Positions 26,354 through 34,563 of a stretch of DNA of 64,000 nucleotides are shown here, one piece after another. Origin of the DNA: Flexistipes sinusarabici DSM 4947. GTDB lineage: Bacteria > Chrysiogenota > Deferribacteres > Deferribacterales > Flexistipitaceae. Every line of letters starts with the position of its first letter. Positions within the stretch are counted from its first letter, which is position 1. The stretch spans positions 496,001 through 560,000 of the forward strand of contig NC_015672.1 of assembly GCF_000218625.1 (NCBI RefSeq), read 5' to 3'. Below the pieces are notes generated by a model. The model was not told the DNA's origin and ran no database searches. It worked only from the letters and a program-made list of their open reading frames with translations. Made by a program: the position numbers and the translations under genes.

Positions 26354-26923
26354 ATGCGTTTTTTAGAGAAAGTTCCACTGCGATACCGAATTATAGTTGA
26401 AGTATTATTAATAGTTATTTTGGTAGCTTTATTTTATTATCTTATGTATCAGCCCAGGGTGGAAAAGATTACCCGTCTTAAGCAGCAGTATGACTCACTA
26501 AGCCTTAAAGTTTCAAGATTGAAACCGATTGCTTTAAGTTATGACCAGTTTAAAAGGGAAGTTGAACTGCTTGATAAACAATTCAATATGGTTTTGGAAG
26601 TATTGCCTAACGAGCGGAGTTACAATGAGCTGTATGACCAGATTGTCGGGCTGGCTGAGAATAACGGGGTAAAGGTTCTCTTGTTTCAGCCTGCAGGTCA
26701 GAATCGTATAGATAATTTCCATTCTTCGGTTAATTTTAAGATGAATATTGAAGCAAGGTATGTGGAGCTCATAAGCTTTTTGTATAGAATTAACTATCTT
26801 GATAAAATTATAAATTTGCGAAATATGCAGATTAAAGGAATAAAAACTAAAGAAGGAGACATTGTTTTAAATATTAATTTAGGTTTGAATTCTTATATGT
26901 TTAATGTCCCGAAGGGGAATTAA
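26354..26923 (+). CDS. pilO: Type IV pilus assembly protein PilO
   Basis: 189 residues from ATG 26354 (GGTGGGG at 26340-26345 is well spaced; a GTG at 26348 is a less likely alternative). One transmembrane helix (about 14-34), a coiled coil, and a periplasmic domain typical of PilO. The N-terminus FLEKVPLRYRI is characteristic. It bridges PilN and the lipoprotein PilP. Confidence 0.92.
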   Translation: MRFLEKVPLRYRIIVEVLLIVILVALFYYLMYQPRVEKITRLKQQYDSLSLKVSRLKPIALSYDQFKREVELLDKQFNMVLEVLPNERSYNELYDQIVGLAENNGVKVLLFQPAGQNRIDNFHSSVNFKMNIEARYVELISFLYRINYLDKIINLRNMQIKGIKTKEGDIVLNINLGLNSYMFNVPKGN

Positions 26924-26964
26924 TGATGCGTATATTATACCGTAGTTTATTAAAGGGGCCATAT

Positions 26965-27513
26965 ATGTTGAATAAATACTTTGTTTATTTTTTCTTATTA
27001 CTTTCTGTTTTTGTGTTTACAGCATGTGATATGATCCCCGGTTTTTCTGAAAAAACAGAATTTACACCTAGAAAAGAAAAACCTGTAGAGCCTGTACAGG
27101 TTGATGTGAGCAATATTAAAGAGCAGGGGAAAGAGCTTAAGAGACTTTTTGCTGACAAATATGTACCTTTGGAATATTCTTTTCAGAAAAATCCGTTTAG
27201 ATCAGTTGTCGAAATATACAAAAAATCTCAACAGGAAGAGGGTGTATCTTCTAATCCTTTAAGAAATGTTACTTTAGAAAAAATATCTCTTGTTGGAACA
27301 TTGCAGGGGGATGTGGGAATAATTGGTGTGATCAATGCCGAAGGAAGTACATATTATGTTAAAACAGGCGATAAAATAGGTGAAAACAGAGGTGTGATTA
27401 TTGACATCTCTGCAAATAAATTGCGTATAAGGCAAAGAGAACAGGATATTTTTGGGAATGTTCGTAGTGTTATAAAAGAATTAACATTGGAGCCTAAGGA
27501 GGAAGCAATATGA
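26965..27513 (+). CDS. pilP: Type IV pilus lipoprotein PilP
   Basis: 182 residues from ATG 26965, which gives an ideal lipoprotein signal ending VFTAC (C21) behind AAGGGG at 26953-26957. The frame is also open from ATG 26923, coupled to the pilO stop, which would add 14 residues. After a proline-rich linker the C-terminal domain (NPLRNVTLEKISLVGTLQGD onward) is the beta-rich PilP homology region that contacts PilQ. It overlaps pilQ by 4 nt. Confidence 0.9.
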   Translation: MLNKYFVYFFLLLSVFVFTACDMIPGFSEKTEFTPRKEKPVEPVQVDVSNIKEQGKELKRLFADKYVPLEYSFQKNPFRSVVEIYKKSQQEEGVSSNPLRNVTLEKISLVGTLQGDVGIIGVINAEGSTYYVKTGDKIGENRGVIIDISANKLRIRQREQDIFGNVRSVIKELTLEPKEEAI

Positions 27514-29978
27514 AATCCACTATCAGTAGAAAAATAAATTCGTCCATCACTTCTAAAAATAGTCGTTGGGGCGCTTTGCATATACCTTATGCATTCAAAT
27601 TAATTTCTGTTTTTACTATGTTTGTTCTGCTGGTGTCATGTGCTCAGAAACCGACTAAAACGGTGGAAAATGATACACAAAAAATTACCGTTACGAACAT
27701 TTCTATCGATAAGAATAATAATACATATGAAATGAATATTGCCACAGACGGTGAAGCATTATTTAATACATATTACTCTAAAACACCTTACAAAATAATC
27801 GCAATGGTGGGAAAAGCAGATTTTTCATCTGAGCTGATGGAGTATAATTATTCATCCGGTATTGTTGAAAGTGTAAATCTTATACCTTCCTCTAATTTTG
27901 CCACAATTGAAGTAAAGCTGAAGCAGGATGTCAATTATTCATTTAACCAGAGTGATCAGGAGCTAACAGTAAATTTTAAACCTTTAAAAGAAGGAAAAGT
28001 TATTGGTAAAAGTGGCACGGACACCGAAAACATTAATGTGTCCGAACATAAAGTGGCAAAATATGTTGAAAGTTATAATAATTTGTCTGATGGATCCGAC
28101 CTGCTCGTTAATATAGGTGTGGATGGTATAGTCAGATATGATTATGGTTACCTTGATGACGGCAAGTTTTATTTGGATTTGTTTGATGTGAAGAGTGATC
28201 TTGCCAGGAAGGCTTACCCTGGAAAAGGCCCGATAGAATCCGTTAAAGTAGGCAGTTATTACCCACCTCAGAAAGTGAGATTTATTTTTGAAATCACCAA
28301 ATCCATGCCTATTTTTGTGGGACAAGATGGCAACCATCTTGTAGTTTCAAACAATATTTCAGAAGTACCCGAGGAAGCAAAGTATATTGTTTCAATGGAC
28401 AATATTTTTGTAAACAATTACCAGAGTATCGTATTAAAGCTGACAAATGACGTACCTTTCACTAAAAAGGTTATCGATGGCAATCTTGTACTTACTTTTG
28501 ATGCCCCGTTAAAACTTTTAAACTCAGTTAAGAATGTAGTGGCTTTTGATAATCAGCCTTTTAAGAAAGTAAAGGTTGTGGAGATAAACGGGAAAACATC
28601 TTTGATTGTTGAACCCAATGGAGATATTTACGCAAAAGTTGATAAAATGCCCGAAGGCATACTTATAACCGGCAGCTTTAGTAAGTTTTCAAAAGCCGAT
28701 ATAACGATGAAAGAGCAAGCTAAGTCAGCTGAATCAACGGAAAAATCAAAGAAAGAGACTAAGAAAGAAGACCTCATCAGTATCAATATCAAAAATATGG
28801 ATGTTAAGGAGGCAATCAGACTCGTTTATTACGGAAGGGCGGAAAATCTCGTTTTCGGCAAAAACGTTCAGGGGACAGTAACTCTTTATCTGGATAAAGT
28901 GGACTACAGAAATGCCCTTGAGATGATATATAAAGAAAACGGTTTGATGGAACTAAAAGAAAATAATATTACATGGGTGGTCACTAAAGAACGCTATCAG
29001 CAGATGCAGCAGGCTAAGCTTCAGGCAAAACAGCAGGAGAAAGAACAACAGAAATTTGAGCCTATCCATACGGAAATAGTGTCTGTAAACTATTCCAATG
29101 CGTCAGAGTACAAAGGAATAATTTCCAGTGTCCTTTCTGGGAGAGGTAAAATACAGGTCGAGAAAAGAACCAACAGTTTTATTATTTCAGATACTAAGTC
29201 CGGGATTAAAAGGTCGAAAGAATTGTTGGCAAAACTTGATAAACCAATACCACAGGTGGAGATCGAGGCCCGTATTGTTGAAGTTTTTGACACTAACAAC
29301 CTGAATATTGGTATCCAGTGGGGCGGAAAATACTCAGAAAGTACAACCGCTTATGATTTCCCCGGGACTATTAATATTAGTGGTAATACGGCAGCAACAG
29401 GTCCTAGTGGAAGCGGATACTTGGTTAATTTGCCTGTGGGCAACCCCGCGGGAGCGCTCTCTTTAGCGTTAGGAAGCATATCCGGAAAATATAATCTGGA
29501 CGTAGCATTGTCTGCTCTTGAAACACAGAATAAAGTTAAAACAGTATCCAGCCCAAGAATAACTACCTTGAATAACCAGGAAGCTGAAATCAAAAGTGGC
29601 AGCACAGCTATAATCGTTCCCACCGGGGATAATACAGAAACAGAAGAAGTGGATGTAGGTATAAAACTTAATATTACTCCCCAAATCACACCGAATAATA
29701 TGATTTTTTTAAACATAGAGGTTGAAAAAAGTACATTGGGGCAGGTTACTGCAAATACTGCAACTACTGAAGAAAAGAAGGCTTCCACTCAAGTCTTGCT
29801 TGAAAATGGTGAGACAACCGTTATAGGCGGCATTTATGAAAATTCGGAAACAAGCACGGTGCAGGGTGTACCGTTTTTACAAAATATTCCGTTCTTAGGG
29901 TGGCTATTTAAGTCTAAACAAAAAATAATTGATAAAAAAGAGTTAATGGTTTTTATAACCCCGAGAGTGGTAGAATAG
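27510..29978 (+). CDS. pilQ: Type IV pilus secretin PilQ
   Basis: 822 residues. AMIN-type repeats (about 60-400), a STN/N0 domain (about 420-490, ISINIKNMDVKEAIRLVYYG), an N1/secretin_N domain (about 520-580) and the C-terminal secretin domain with VEIEARIVEV and the closing VQGVPFLQNIPFLGWLFKSK motif followed by KKELMVFITPRVVE. The N-terminus ends in LLVSC (C44), so it is predicted to be lipid-anchored rather than cleaved by signal peptidase I. It forms the outer-membrane pore for the pilus. Confidence 0.95.
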   Translation: MKSTISRKINSSITSKNSRWGALHIPYAFKLISVFTMFVLLVSCAQKPTKTVENDTQKITVTNISIDKNNNTYEMNIATDGEALFNTYYSKTPYKIIAMVGKADFSSELMEYNYSSGIVESVNLIPSSNFATIEVKLKQDVNYSFNQSDQELTVNFKPLKEGKVIGKSGTDTENINVSEHKVAKYVESYNNLSDGSDLLVNIGVDGIVRYDYGYLDDGKFYLDLFDVKSDLARKAYPGKGPIESVKVGSYYPPQKVRFIFEITKSMPIFVGQDGNHLVVSNNISEVPEEAKYIVSMDNIFVNNYQSIVLKLTNDVPFTKKVIDGNLVLTFDAPLKLLNSVKNVVAFDNQPFKKVKVVEINGKTSLIVEPNGDIYAKVDKMPEGILITGSFSKFSKADITMKEQAKSAESTEKSKKETKKEDLISINIKNMDVKEAIRLVYYGRAENLVFGKNVQGTVTLYLDKVDYRNALEMIYKENGLMELKENNITWVVTKERYQQMQQAKLQAKQQEKEQQKFEPIHTEIVSVNYSNASEYKGIISSVLSGRGKIQVEKRTNSFIISDTKSGIKRSKELLAKLDKPIPQVEIEARIVEVFDTNNLNIGIQWGGKYSESTTAYDFPGTINISGNTAATGPSGSGYLVNLPVGNPAGALSLALGSISGKYNLDVALSALETQNKVKTVSSPRITTLNNQEAEIKSGSTAIIVPTGDNTETEEVDVGIKLNITPQITPNNMIFLNIEVEKSTLGQVTANTATTEEKKASTQVLLENGETTVIGGIYENSETSTVQGVPFLQNIPFLGWLFKSKQKIIDKKELMVFITPRVVE

Positions 29979-29998
29979 TTATTAAGGAGGAGAGTATT

Positions 29999-30589
29999 AT
30001 GAAGCGTTTTATTTTAGGATTATTTATTATACCGTTTGTGGATGCATGCGGCGGCTCGGTAAGCGATGGTAACTCCGGGTCATCTTTTGAGTCTGCGAGA
30101 GTATATGTTTCAGGCAGTAGTATTGAAGGAGGAGCTTATGATGCTGACAGCGTAGATAAAGGCAGCGGTAGCTGTGATAATGTTTCTAATTACACTTTTA
30201 CTCCAGATGATATCACAGTAAATGTAAAATCTGAAGCGTTGCCAAATTTGCCGTCAGATTTGGAATTAGCTGAAGTTGAAGTTTACAAAATTACAGTATC
30301 TTTTACTCCTAATGATGATATTTCTCCAGAGTTATCTACAAAAGAATATTACCCTGTAAGCTATATTATTGAACCTAATTCGACAAAAAATATACCTGTA
30401 AGAATTATTGATAGAATTGAAAAAGTAGATAATGAATCTCCTTTGTATTTTTTTGATAACTTAGGAAAAGAATATAACTATACCGTCAATATTGAGTTTA
30501 AAGCTGAAGAACTTTTATATGGAGGCACTGACTCTCTTTCTTATAGTTTTCAGTTAAGATATTTTGATGAAGTTGATGACTGTACATAA
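29999..30589 (+). CDS. Unknown secreted or lipoprotein, PilQ-linked
   Basis: 196 residues; not recognised. A signal sequence ends at a VDAC-like lipobox (C17), followed by a glycine/serine-rich segment (GGSVSDGNSGSS) and a beta-rich acidic domain with three further cysteines. The start is preceded by GGAGGAG, 21 nt after pilQ, and lpxB begins at once after its stop. Position suggests an accessory to the pilus secretin, for example a pilotin-like or minor cell-surface protein; this is inference only. Confidence 0.6.
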   Translation: MKRFILGLFIIPFVDACGGSVSDGNSGSSFESARVYVSGSSIEGGAYDADSVDKGSGSCDNVSNYTFTPDDITVNVKSEALPNLPSDLELAEVEVYKITVSFTPNDDISPELSTKEYYPVSYIIEPNSTKNIPVRIIDRIEKVDNESPLYFFDNLGKEYNYTVNIEFKAEELLYGGTDSLSYSFQLRYFDEVDDCT

Positions 30590-31690
30590 ATGAAAGTCTT
30601 TATGATTGCCGGGGAAGAGTCCGGCGATATACACGGAAGTAATCTCATCCGTCAGCTGCAGAAGCTGGCGGATGTTTCTTTATACGGTACCGGCGGGGAT
30701 AACCTCAAATCACTGGGTCAGGAGCAGTATTTCATAACAGACCAAATGACGATTATCGGCCTGGATGATATCGTTTCAAATATTCCCTTCATTTACAGAA
30801 TGTTCAAAACACTTGAAGAAAAGCTCGATGAAGTTAAACCGGATGTGGTTATACTGGTTGATTATCCCGGCTTTAATCTGAGATTTGCCAAAAAAGCACA
30901 TGCGAAAAATTGTAAAGTAGTTTACTACATAGCTCCCCAGGTTTGGGCGTGGCATTATTCAAGGGTGCACAAAATAAAAAAATATATTGATAAAGTCTTT
31001 TGTATTCTACCTTTTGAGGAAGAACTATTTAAACAGGAAGGTATAGATGCGACTTATGTGGGCAACCCTGTAGTGGACAATATGAAGTACACATTTGCAA
31101 ACAGAAGTGAATTTTGTAAATATCTCTCATTGGATGAAAATAAAGAGATTATCGGGCTATTGCCCGGCAGCAGGAAACGGGAAATTTCCGGATTGTTGCC
31201 GGAAATGATTAAGGCCTCTGAACACTTTGCAGATAATTTTGAATTTGTTGTTGCGAAGGCAGCCGGTGTGGATGCCAATGTAATTAAAGGGTATACAGAT
31301 AACACTAAAGTAAAAATGGCAGAAAACTGTACTTATGATGTGATGAAATACTCCAAGCTTGCATGGGTTTGTTCCGGGACTGCAACTTTGGAGACTGCTT
31401 TAAATCAAACGCCGATGATTTTGTTGTATAAAGTTGGGTCGTTAAGCTGGTTTATCGGCAAAATGCTGGTAAAAACAAAATATGCCGGCCTGCCTAATAT
31501 CATTGAAGGCAGAGAAATTATTCCTGAATTACTGCAGAGCGATATGAATGCAGAAAATATTATTAACAAAACTGAGATGATTCTTAATAATTACGGTAAG
31601 TTTAAAAAAGATATAGAAAATATCAGCAGTAAATTTAATCAAATCGACCCATCCAAGAAGGCCGCTGAAGAAATACTTTCAATAATCTAA
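30590..31690 (+). CDS. lpxB: Lipid-A-disaccharide synthase
   Basis: 366 residues, GT-B glycosyltransferase at the inner membrane that joins UDP-diacylglucosamine and lipid X. The start MKVFMIAGEESGDIHGSNLI, the segment YIAPQVWAWHYSRVHKIKK, and LLPGSRKREI are diagnostic. Its presence shows an LPS-bearing diderm. It directly abuts the upstream ORF. The following 315-nt gap holds a promoter and a family A repeat. Confidence 0.97.
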   Translation: MKVFMIAGEESGDIHGSNLIRQLQKLADVSLYGTGGDNLKSLGQEQYFITDQMTIIGLDDIVSNIPFIYRMFKTLEEKLDEVKPDVVILVDYPGFNLRFAKKAHAKNCKVVYYIAPQVWAWHYSRVHKIKKYIDKVFCILPFEEELFKQEGIDATYVGNPVVDNMKYTFANRSEFCKYLSLDENKEIIGLLPGSRKREISGLLPEMIKASEHFADNFEFVVAKAAGVDANVIKGYTDNTKVKMAENCTYDVMKYSKLAWVCSGTATLETALNQTPMILLYKVGSLSWFIGKMLVKTKYAGLPNIIEGREIIPELLQSDMNAENIINKTEMILNNYGKFKKDIENISSKFNQIDPSKKAAEEILSII

Positions 31691-31740
31691 TCGTTTTCAG
31701 ATTTCTATTTAATGATTTTAACGGATTTCTACTTGTAAAA

Positions 31741-31770
31741 TTGATATTTTGTAAAATATTTAGATAATAT
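31741..31770 (+). promoter_or_regulatory. Putative promoter for the SDR-rtcB unit, split from it by a repeat
   Basis: TTGATA (31741-31746), 18-nt spacer and TAATAT (31765-31770). The -10 hexamer is the first part of the 9-bp direct repeat TAATATACT that flanks the family A repeat, so the repeat inserted immediately downstream of -10 and would be transcribed as leader. Prediction by eye only. Confidence 0.45.
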
Positions 31771-31773
31771 ACT

Positions 31774-31977
31774 TAAGTTTCGCACTTAGTTCAGTCATTG
31801 CGAAACCGAGCACTTAAAAATTTAAGTGCTCGGCTGTGGCAATCTCGAAATAGTAAAAGTAGAGAGATTGCTTCGTCGTCTTCACTCCCTGCCCTGTTAA
31901 ATGCCACAGGCAATCAGCGAAGCTGATATTTAACAGGGTGAACAAAGACGTGAAAACAGTGCAAGTGCAAACTTGAG
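31774..31977 (+). repeat. Family A palindromic repeat, copy A1 (MITE-like)
   Basis: About 204 bp, bounded by inverted ends TAAGTTTCGCACTT and AAGTGCAAACTTGAG and by direct repeats TAATATACT at 31765-31773 and 31978-31986. Inside are a 13-bp-arm palindrome CCGAGCACTTAAA (31806-31833), the GAGATTGCTTCGTCG segment and a three-way-junction core at 31892-31938. No ORF of its own. The 55-kb copy is its reverse complement with many substitutions. Non-autonomous mobile element is the best reading. Confidence 0.8.
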
Positions 31978-32005
31978 TAATATACTAAAATATAGGGGTA
32001 TAACC

Positions 32006-32797
32006 ATGGATCTTGGGCTAAAGGGCAAAGCAATGTTTGTGGCAGCATCATCGAAGGGTATTGGTTTAGGTGTGGCAAAAGCTTTGGCTGAGGAAGATGC
32101 GGATGTTTTAATAGGCAGCAGAAATGAGGAGCAGGTTGATAAAAGTGTTTCTGAATTGGATAAGTTGGGAAAGGGCAGAGTTGTCGGTCATTTCCTGGAT
32201 GCTTCTGATGCCAGATCAATCAAAGAGTGGATAGAATTTGGAATGGCAAAATTGGGAGACCCCGATGGTTTGCTTGTAAATGCCGGCGGCCCTCCTGCCG
32301 GAAAGTTTCTGGATTTTTACGACTCAGACTGGCAAAGTGCATTTGAACTGACGCTTATGAGCGCTGTGAGGATGATAAAGGCTGTACTGCCTAAAATGAG
32401 AGAAAAAGGAAAGGGCTCTGTTTTGTCCGTGACCTCATCATCCGTGAAAGAGCCTATAGAGTCACTGCTGCTGTCAAACGTTATGCGATCAGGTGTAACC
32501 AGCTTGATGAAAAGTCTCTCTGTAGAATTCGGTCCGGAAAACATCCGTTTCAACAATTTAGTACCGGGCAGAATAGACACGGAAAGGGTAAAGCACCTTG
32601 ATGAAATAAACTCAAAAATGCTGAATATCCCACTGGAAAAACATAAGAAAAATGAAATGTCCTCCATTCCATTAAGAAGATATGGCACAACGGATGAAAT
32701 CGGCAGAGCCGGAGCATTTTTACTGTCCGATGCTGCAAGTTATATTAGCGGTGTCACGCTTCTTGTGGACGGAGCCAAGACCAAGACTGTATGGTAA
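32006..32797 (+). CDS. SDR-family oxidoreductase lacking the catalytic tyrosine
   Basis: 263 residues from ATG 32006 (AGGGGT upstream). The Rossmann fold is clear: ASSKGIGLGVAKAL is the TGxxxGxG-like nucleotide loop, followed by NAGGPPAG. The active-site region SVTSSSVKEPIESLLLSNVMRSGV has no YxxxK; the pair is replaced by N and R, as in a known divergent SDR branch. The C-terminus is the usual GGxxxVDG form (SGVTLLVDG). The reaction is therefore uncertain. rtcB follows after 27 nt. Confidence 0.8.
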   Translation: MDLGLKGKAMFVAASSKGIGLGVAKALAEEDADVLIGSRNEEQVDKSVSELDKLGKGRVVGHFLDASDARSIKEWIEFGMAKLGDPDGLLVNAGGPPAGKFLDFYDSDWQSAFELTLMSAVRMIKAVLPKMREKGKGSVLSVTSSSVKEPIESLLLSNVMRSGVTSLMKSLSVEFGPENIRFNNLVPGRIDTERVKHLDEINSKMLNIPLEKHKKNEMSSIPLRRYGTTDEIGRAGAFLLSDAASYISGVTLLVDGAKTKTVW

Positions 32798-32824
32798 CAT
32801 AGTCTCTTTAAGTGTGAGGTACAT

Positions 32825-34261
32825 GTGAAGTTAAACAAAATCCGGGAGAATATATATAAAATTTCCAGGGATGATTATCCTGAAATGAATGTCCCGGCAT
32901 TCTTATATGCCTCTGATATGATGATAGAAGATATACAGAATGATCAAAGCCTTACACAACTGAAAAATGCCGCTATGCTCCCCGGAATAGCCAACGGAGT
33001 ATATGCTATGCCCGATATTCATTACGGTTACGGCCTTCCTATCGGCGGAGTGCTTCCTGTTTTTGCTGACAAAGGCGTTATCACGCCGGGGGGTGTTGGG
33101 TTTGATATAAACTGCGGTGTCAGATTGATTACATTTGATATTAACAAATCGGAACTTAAAAACCCTGAGTCTCTCGTGAAGCATTTATATAAAAAGATTC
33201 CCTGCGGAGTGGGTGAGGGTGGAAATATAAAGCTTTCAAATAAAGAAATGAAAAAACTGCTGCAGGAAGGCTCAAAGTGGGCAGTGAATAGTGGTTACGG
33301 GAACGAATCCGACCTGTACAACACTGAATCCTTCGGATGCCTCTCCGAAGCAGACCCGTCGCAGGTCTCAAAAAGAGCTATGGAGAGGGGTTCAGATCAA
33401 TGCGGAACTCTGGGGAGCGGGAATCATTTCCTTGAAATTGGATCGGTGGATAAAATTTTTGATAAAAAAACGGCAAACTTTTGGGGGCTTGAAGAAGGAA
33501 AATTAACACTGATGATTCATTCAGGCTCCCGCGGGCTTGGTCATCAGATTTGCACCGATTTTCTCAAAGTTTTCGAAAGGACACTGGAAAAATATAAAAT
33601 TAGTGTTCCCGATAAGCAGTTGAGTTGTGCGCCCGTTGACAGTGATGAATCAAGAAAATATTTTTCTGCGATGGCGTGTGCTGCCAATTTTGCATGGGCT
33701 AACAGACAAATTCTTATGAATCTGGCAGTTTCAGCAGTTGCGGATTATTTTAAAGTAAAAGCGGAAAATTTGAATTACAGGCTTATTTATGATGTGGCTC
33801 ATAATATAGTAAAAAAAGAGTTTTTTGATTTAAAATCTAAAAACTGTGAAATATATGTACACAGAAAGGGAGCTACCAGAGCTTTGCCTCCCGGTCATAA
33901 GGATTTGCCGGAGCATCTTAAAAAATCCGGTCAGCCTGTAATTATTCCGGGTGATATGGGCAGATATTCCTATATCCTTTCGGGTGTAAAAAATGCCCCG
34001 GAACTTTCTTTTAACTCGGCCTGCCACGGCGCCGGCAGGGTGCTGAGCCGCAAAAAAGCAGTCAAAACTGCCGGAGATCGTAATATTGCAATAGAGTTAA
34101 AGGATAAAAACATTTATGTGATGAGCAGGGGGAAAAAAACACTCAAGGAAGAGATGCCTGATGCATACAAAGATGTTGCAAACGTGGTTGATGTGGTGCA
34201 TAATCTGAAAATTGCCGAAAAAACGGCGAGAATTAAACCAATATGTGTTATAAAGGGTTAG
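32825..34261 (+). CDS. rtcB: RNA-splicing ligase RtcB
   Basis: 478 residues, GTP- and Mn-dependent ligase that joins 2',3'-cyclic phosphate or 3'-phosphate to 5'-OH RNA ends in tRNA repair. Metal-site segments are visible: GGVGFDINCGVRLI (D94, C97), CGTLGSGNHFLEIG, HSGSRGLGHQI and the guanylylation histidine in NSACHGAGRVLSR. Start is GTG at 32825 behind GTGAGGT. No archease or rtcA gene is adjacent; the neighbours are an SDR and a dehydratase-activator pair. Confidence 0.95.
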   Translation: MKLNKIRENIYKISRDDYPEMNVPAFLYASDMMIEDIQNDQSLTQLKNAAMLPGIANGVYAMPDIHYGYGLPIGGVLPVFADKGVITPGGVGFDINCGVRLITFDINKSELKNPESLVKHLYKKIPCGVGEGGNIKLSNKEMKKLLQEGSKWAVNSGYGNESDLYNTESFGCLSEADPSQVSKRAMERGSDQCGTLGSGNHFLEIGSVDKIFDKKTANFWGLEEGKLTLMIHSGSRGLGHQICTDFLKVFERTLEKYKISVPDKQLSCAPVDSDESRKYFSAMACAANFAWANRQILMNLAVSAVADYFKVKAENLNYRLIYDVAHNIVKKEFFDLKSKNCEIYVHRKGATRALPPGHKDLPEHLKKSGQPVIIPGDMGRYSYILSGVKNAPELSFNSACHGAGRVLSRKKAVKTAGDRNIAIELKDKNIYVMSRGKKTLKEEMPDAYKDVANVVDVVHNLKIAEKTARIKPICVIKG

Positions 34262-34263
34262 TT

Positions 34264-34563
34264 ATGGAACCAAAATGGATGGCTGTATTTCCCAACATGA
34301 ACTGGTATGAGGCCGATTTTGAGAAAAACGGCAGTGCTGTTGAGGTTACACTGTTAAAATCCGATGAGAAATTAAAGGGGAAGATTACTGCTGAAAACGA
34401 TGAAACAAAGGTTATCAGGGTTGCCCTAGAGGACGGACGGCAGATAGACCTCGCTGATTTCAATGTAATTGACAACTTTTTTGAAAACAATCATATCAAT
34501 TTTAAAAATCGCAAAGGCCTCCACAGGGAAATCAGAAGGTATATAGATTTCAGTATCTCATGA
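34264..34563 (+). CDS. Unknown 99-residue protein
   Basis: Not recognised. From ATG 34264 the product is acidic and mixed alpha/beta, beginning EPKWMAVFPNMNWYEADF, with a C-terminal helical segment RKGLHREIRRYIDF. No signal, membrane segment or cysteine pattern. It begins 2 nt after rtcB and overlaps the D-component gene by 4 nt, so it belongs to the same unit. The frame extends into rtcB to 34243, but that part is unlikely to be translated. Confidence 0.65.
   Translation: MEPKWMAVFPNMNWYEADFEKNGSAVEVTLLKSDEKLKGKITAENDETKVIRVALEDGRQIDLADFNVIDNFFENNHINFKNRKGLHREIRRYIDFSIS

Noticed and set aside
31914-32219. 101-codon minus-strand ORF across repeat A1 and the SDR start
   Set aside because: It is antisense to the SDR gene and begins in the repeat; proline/histidine-rich composition typical of out-of-frame translation.
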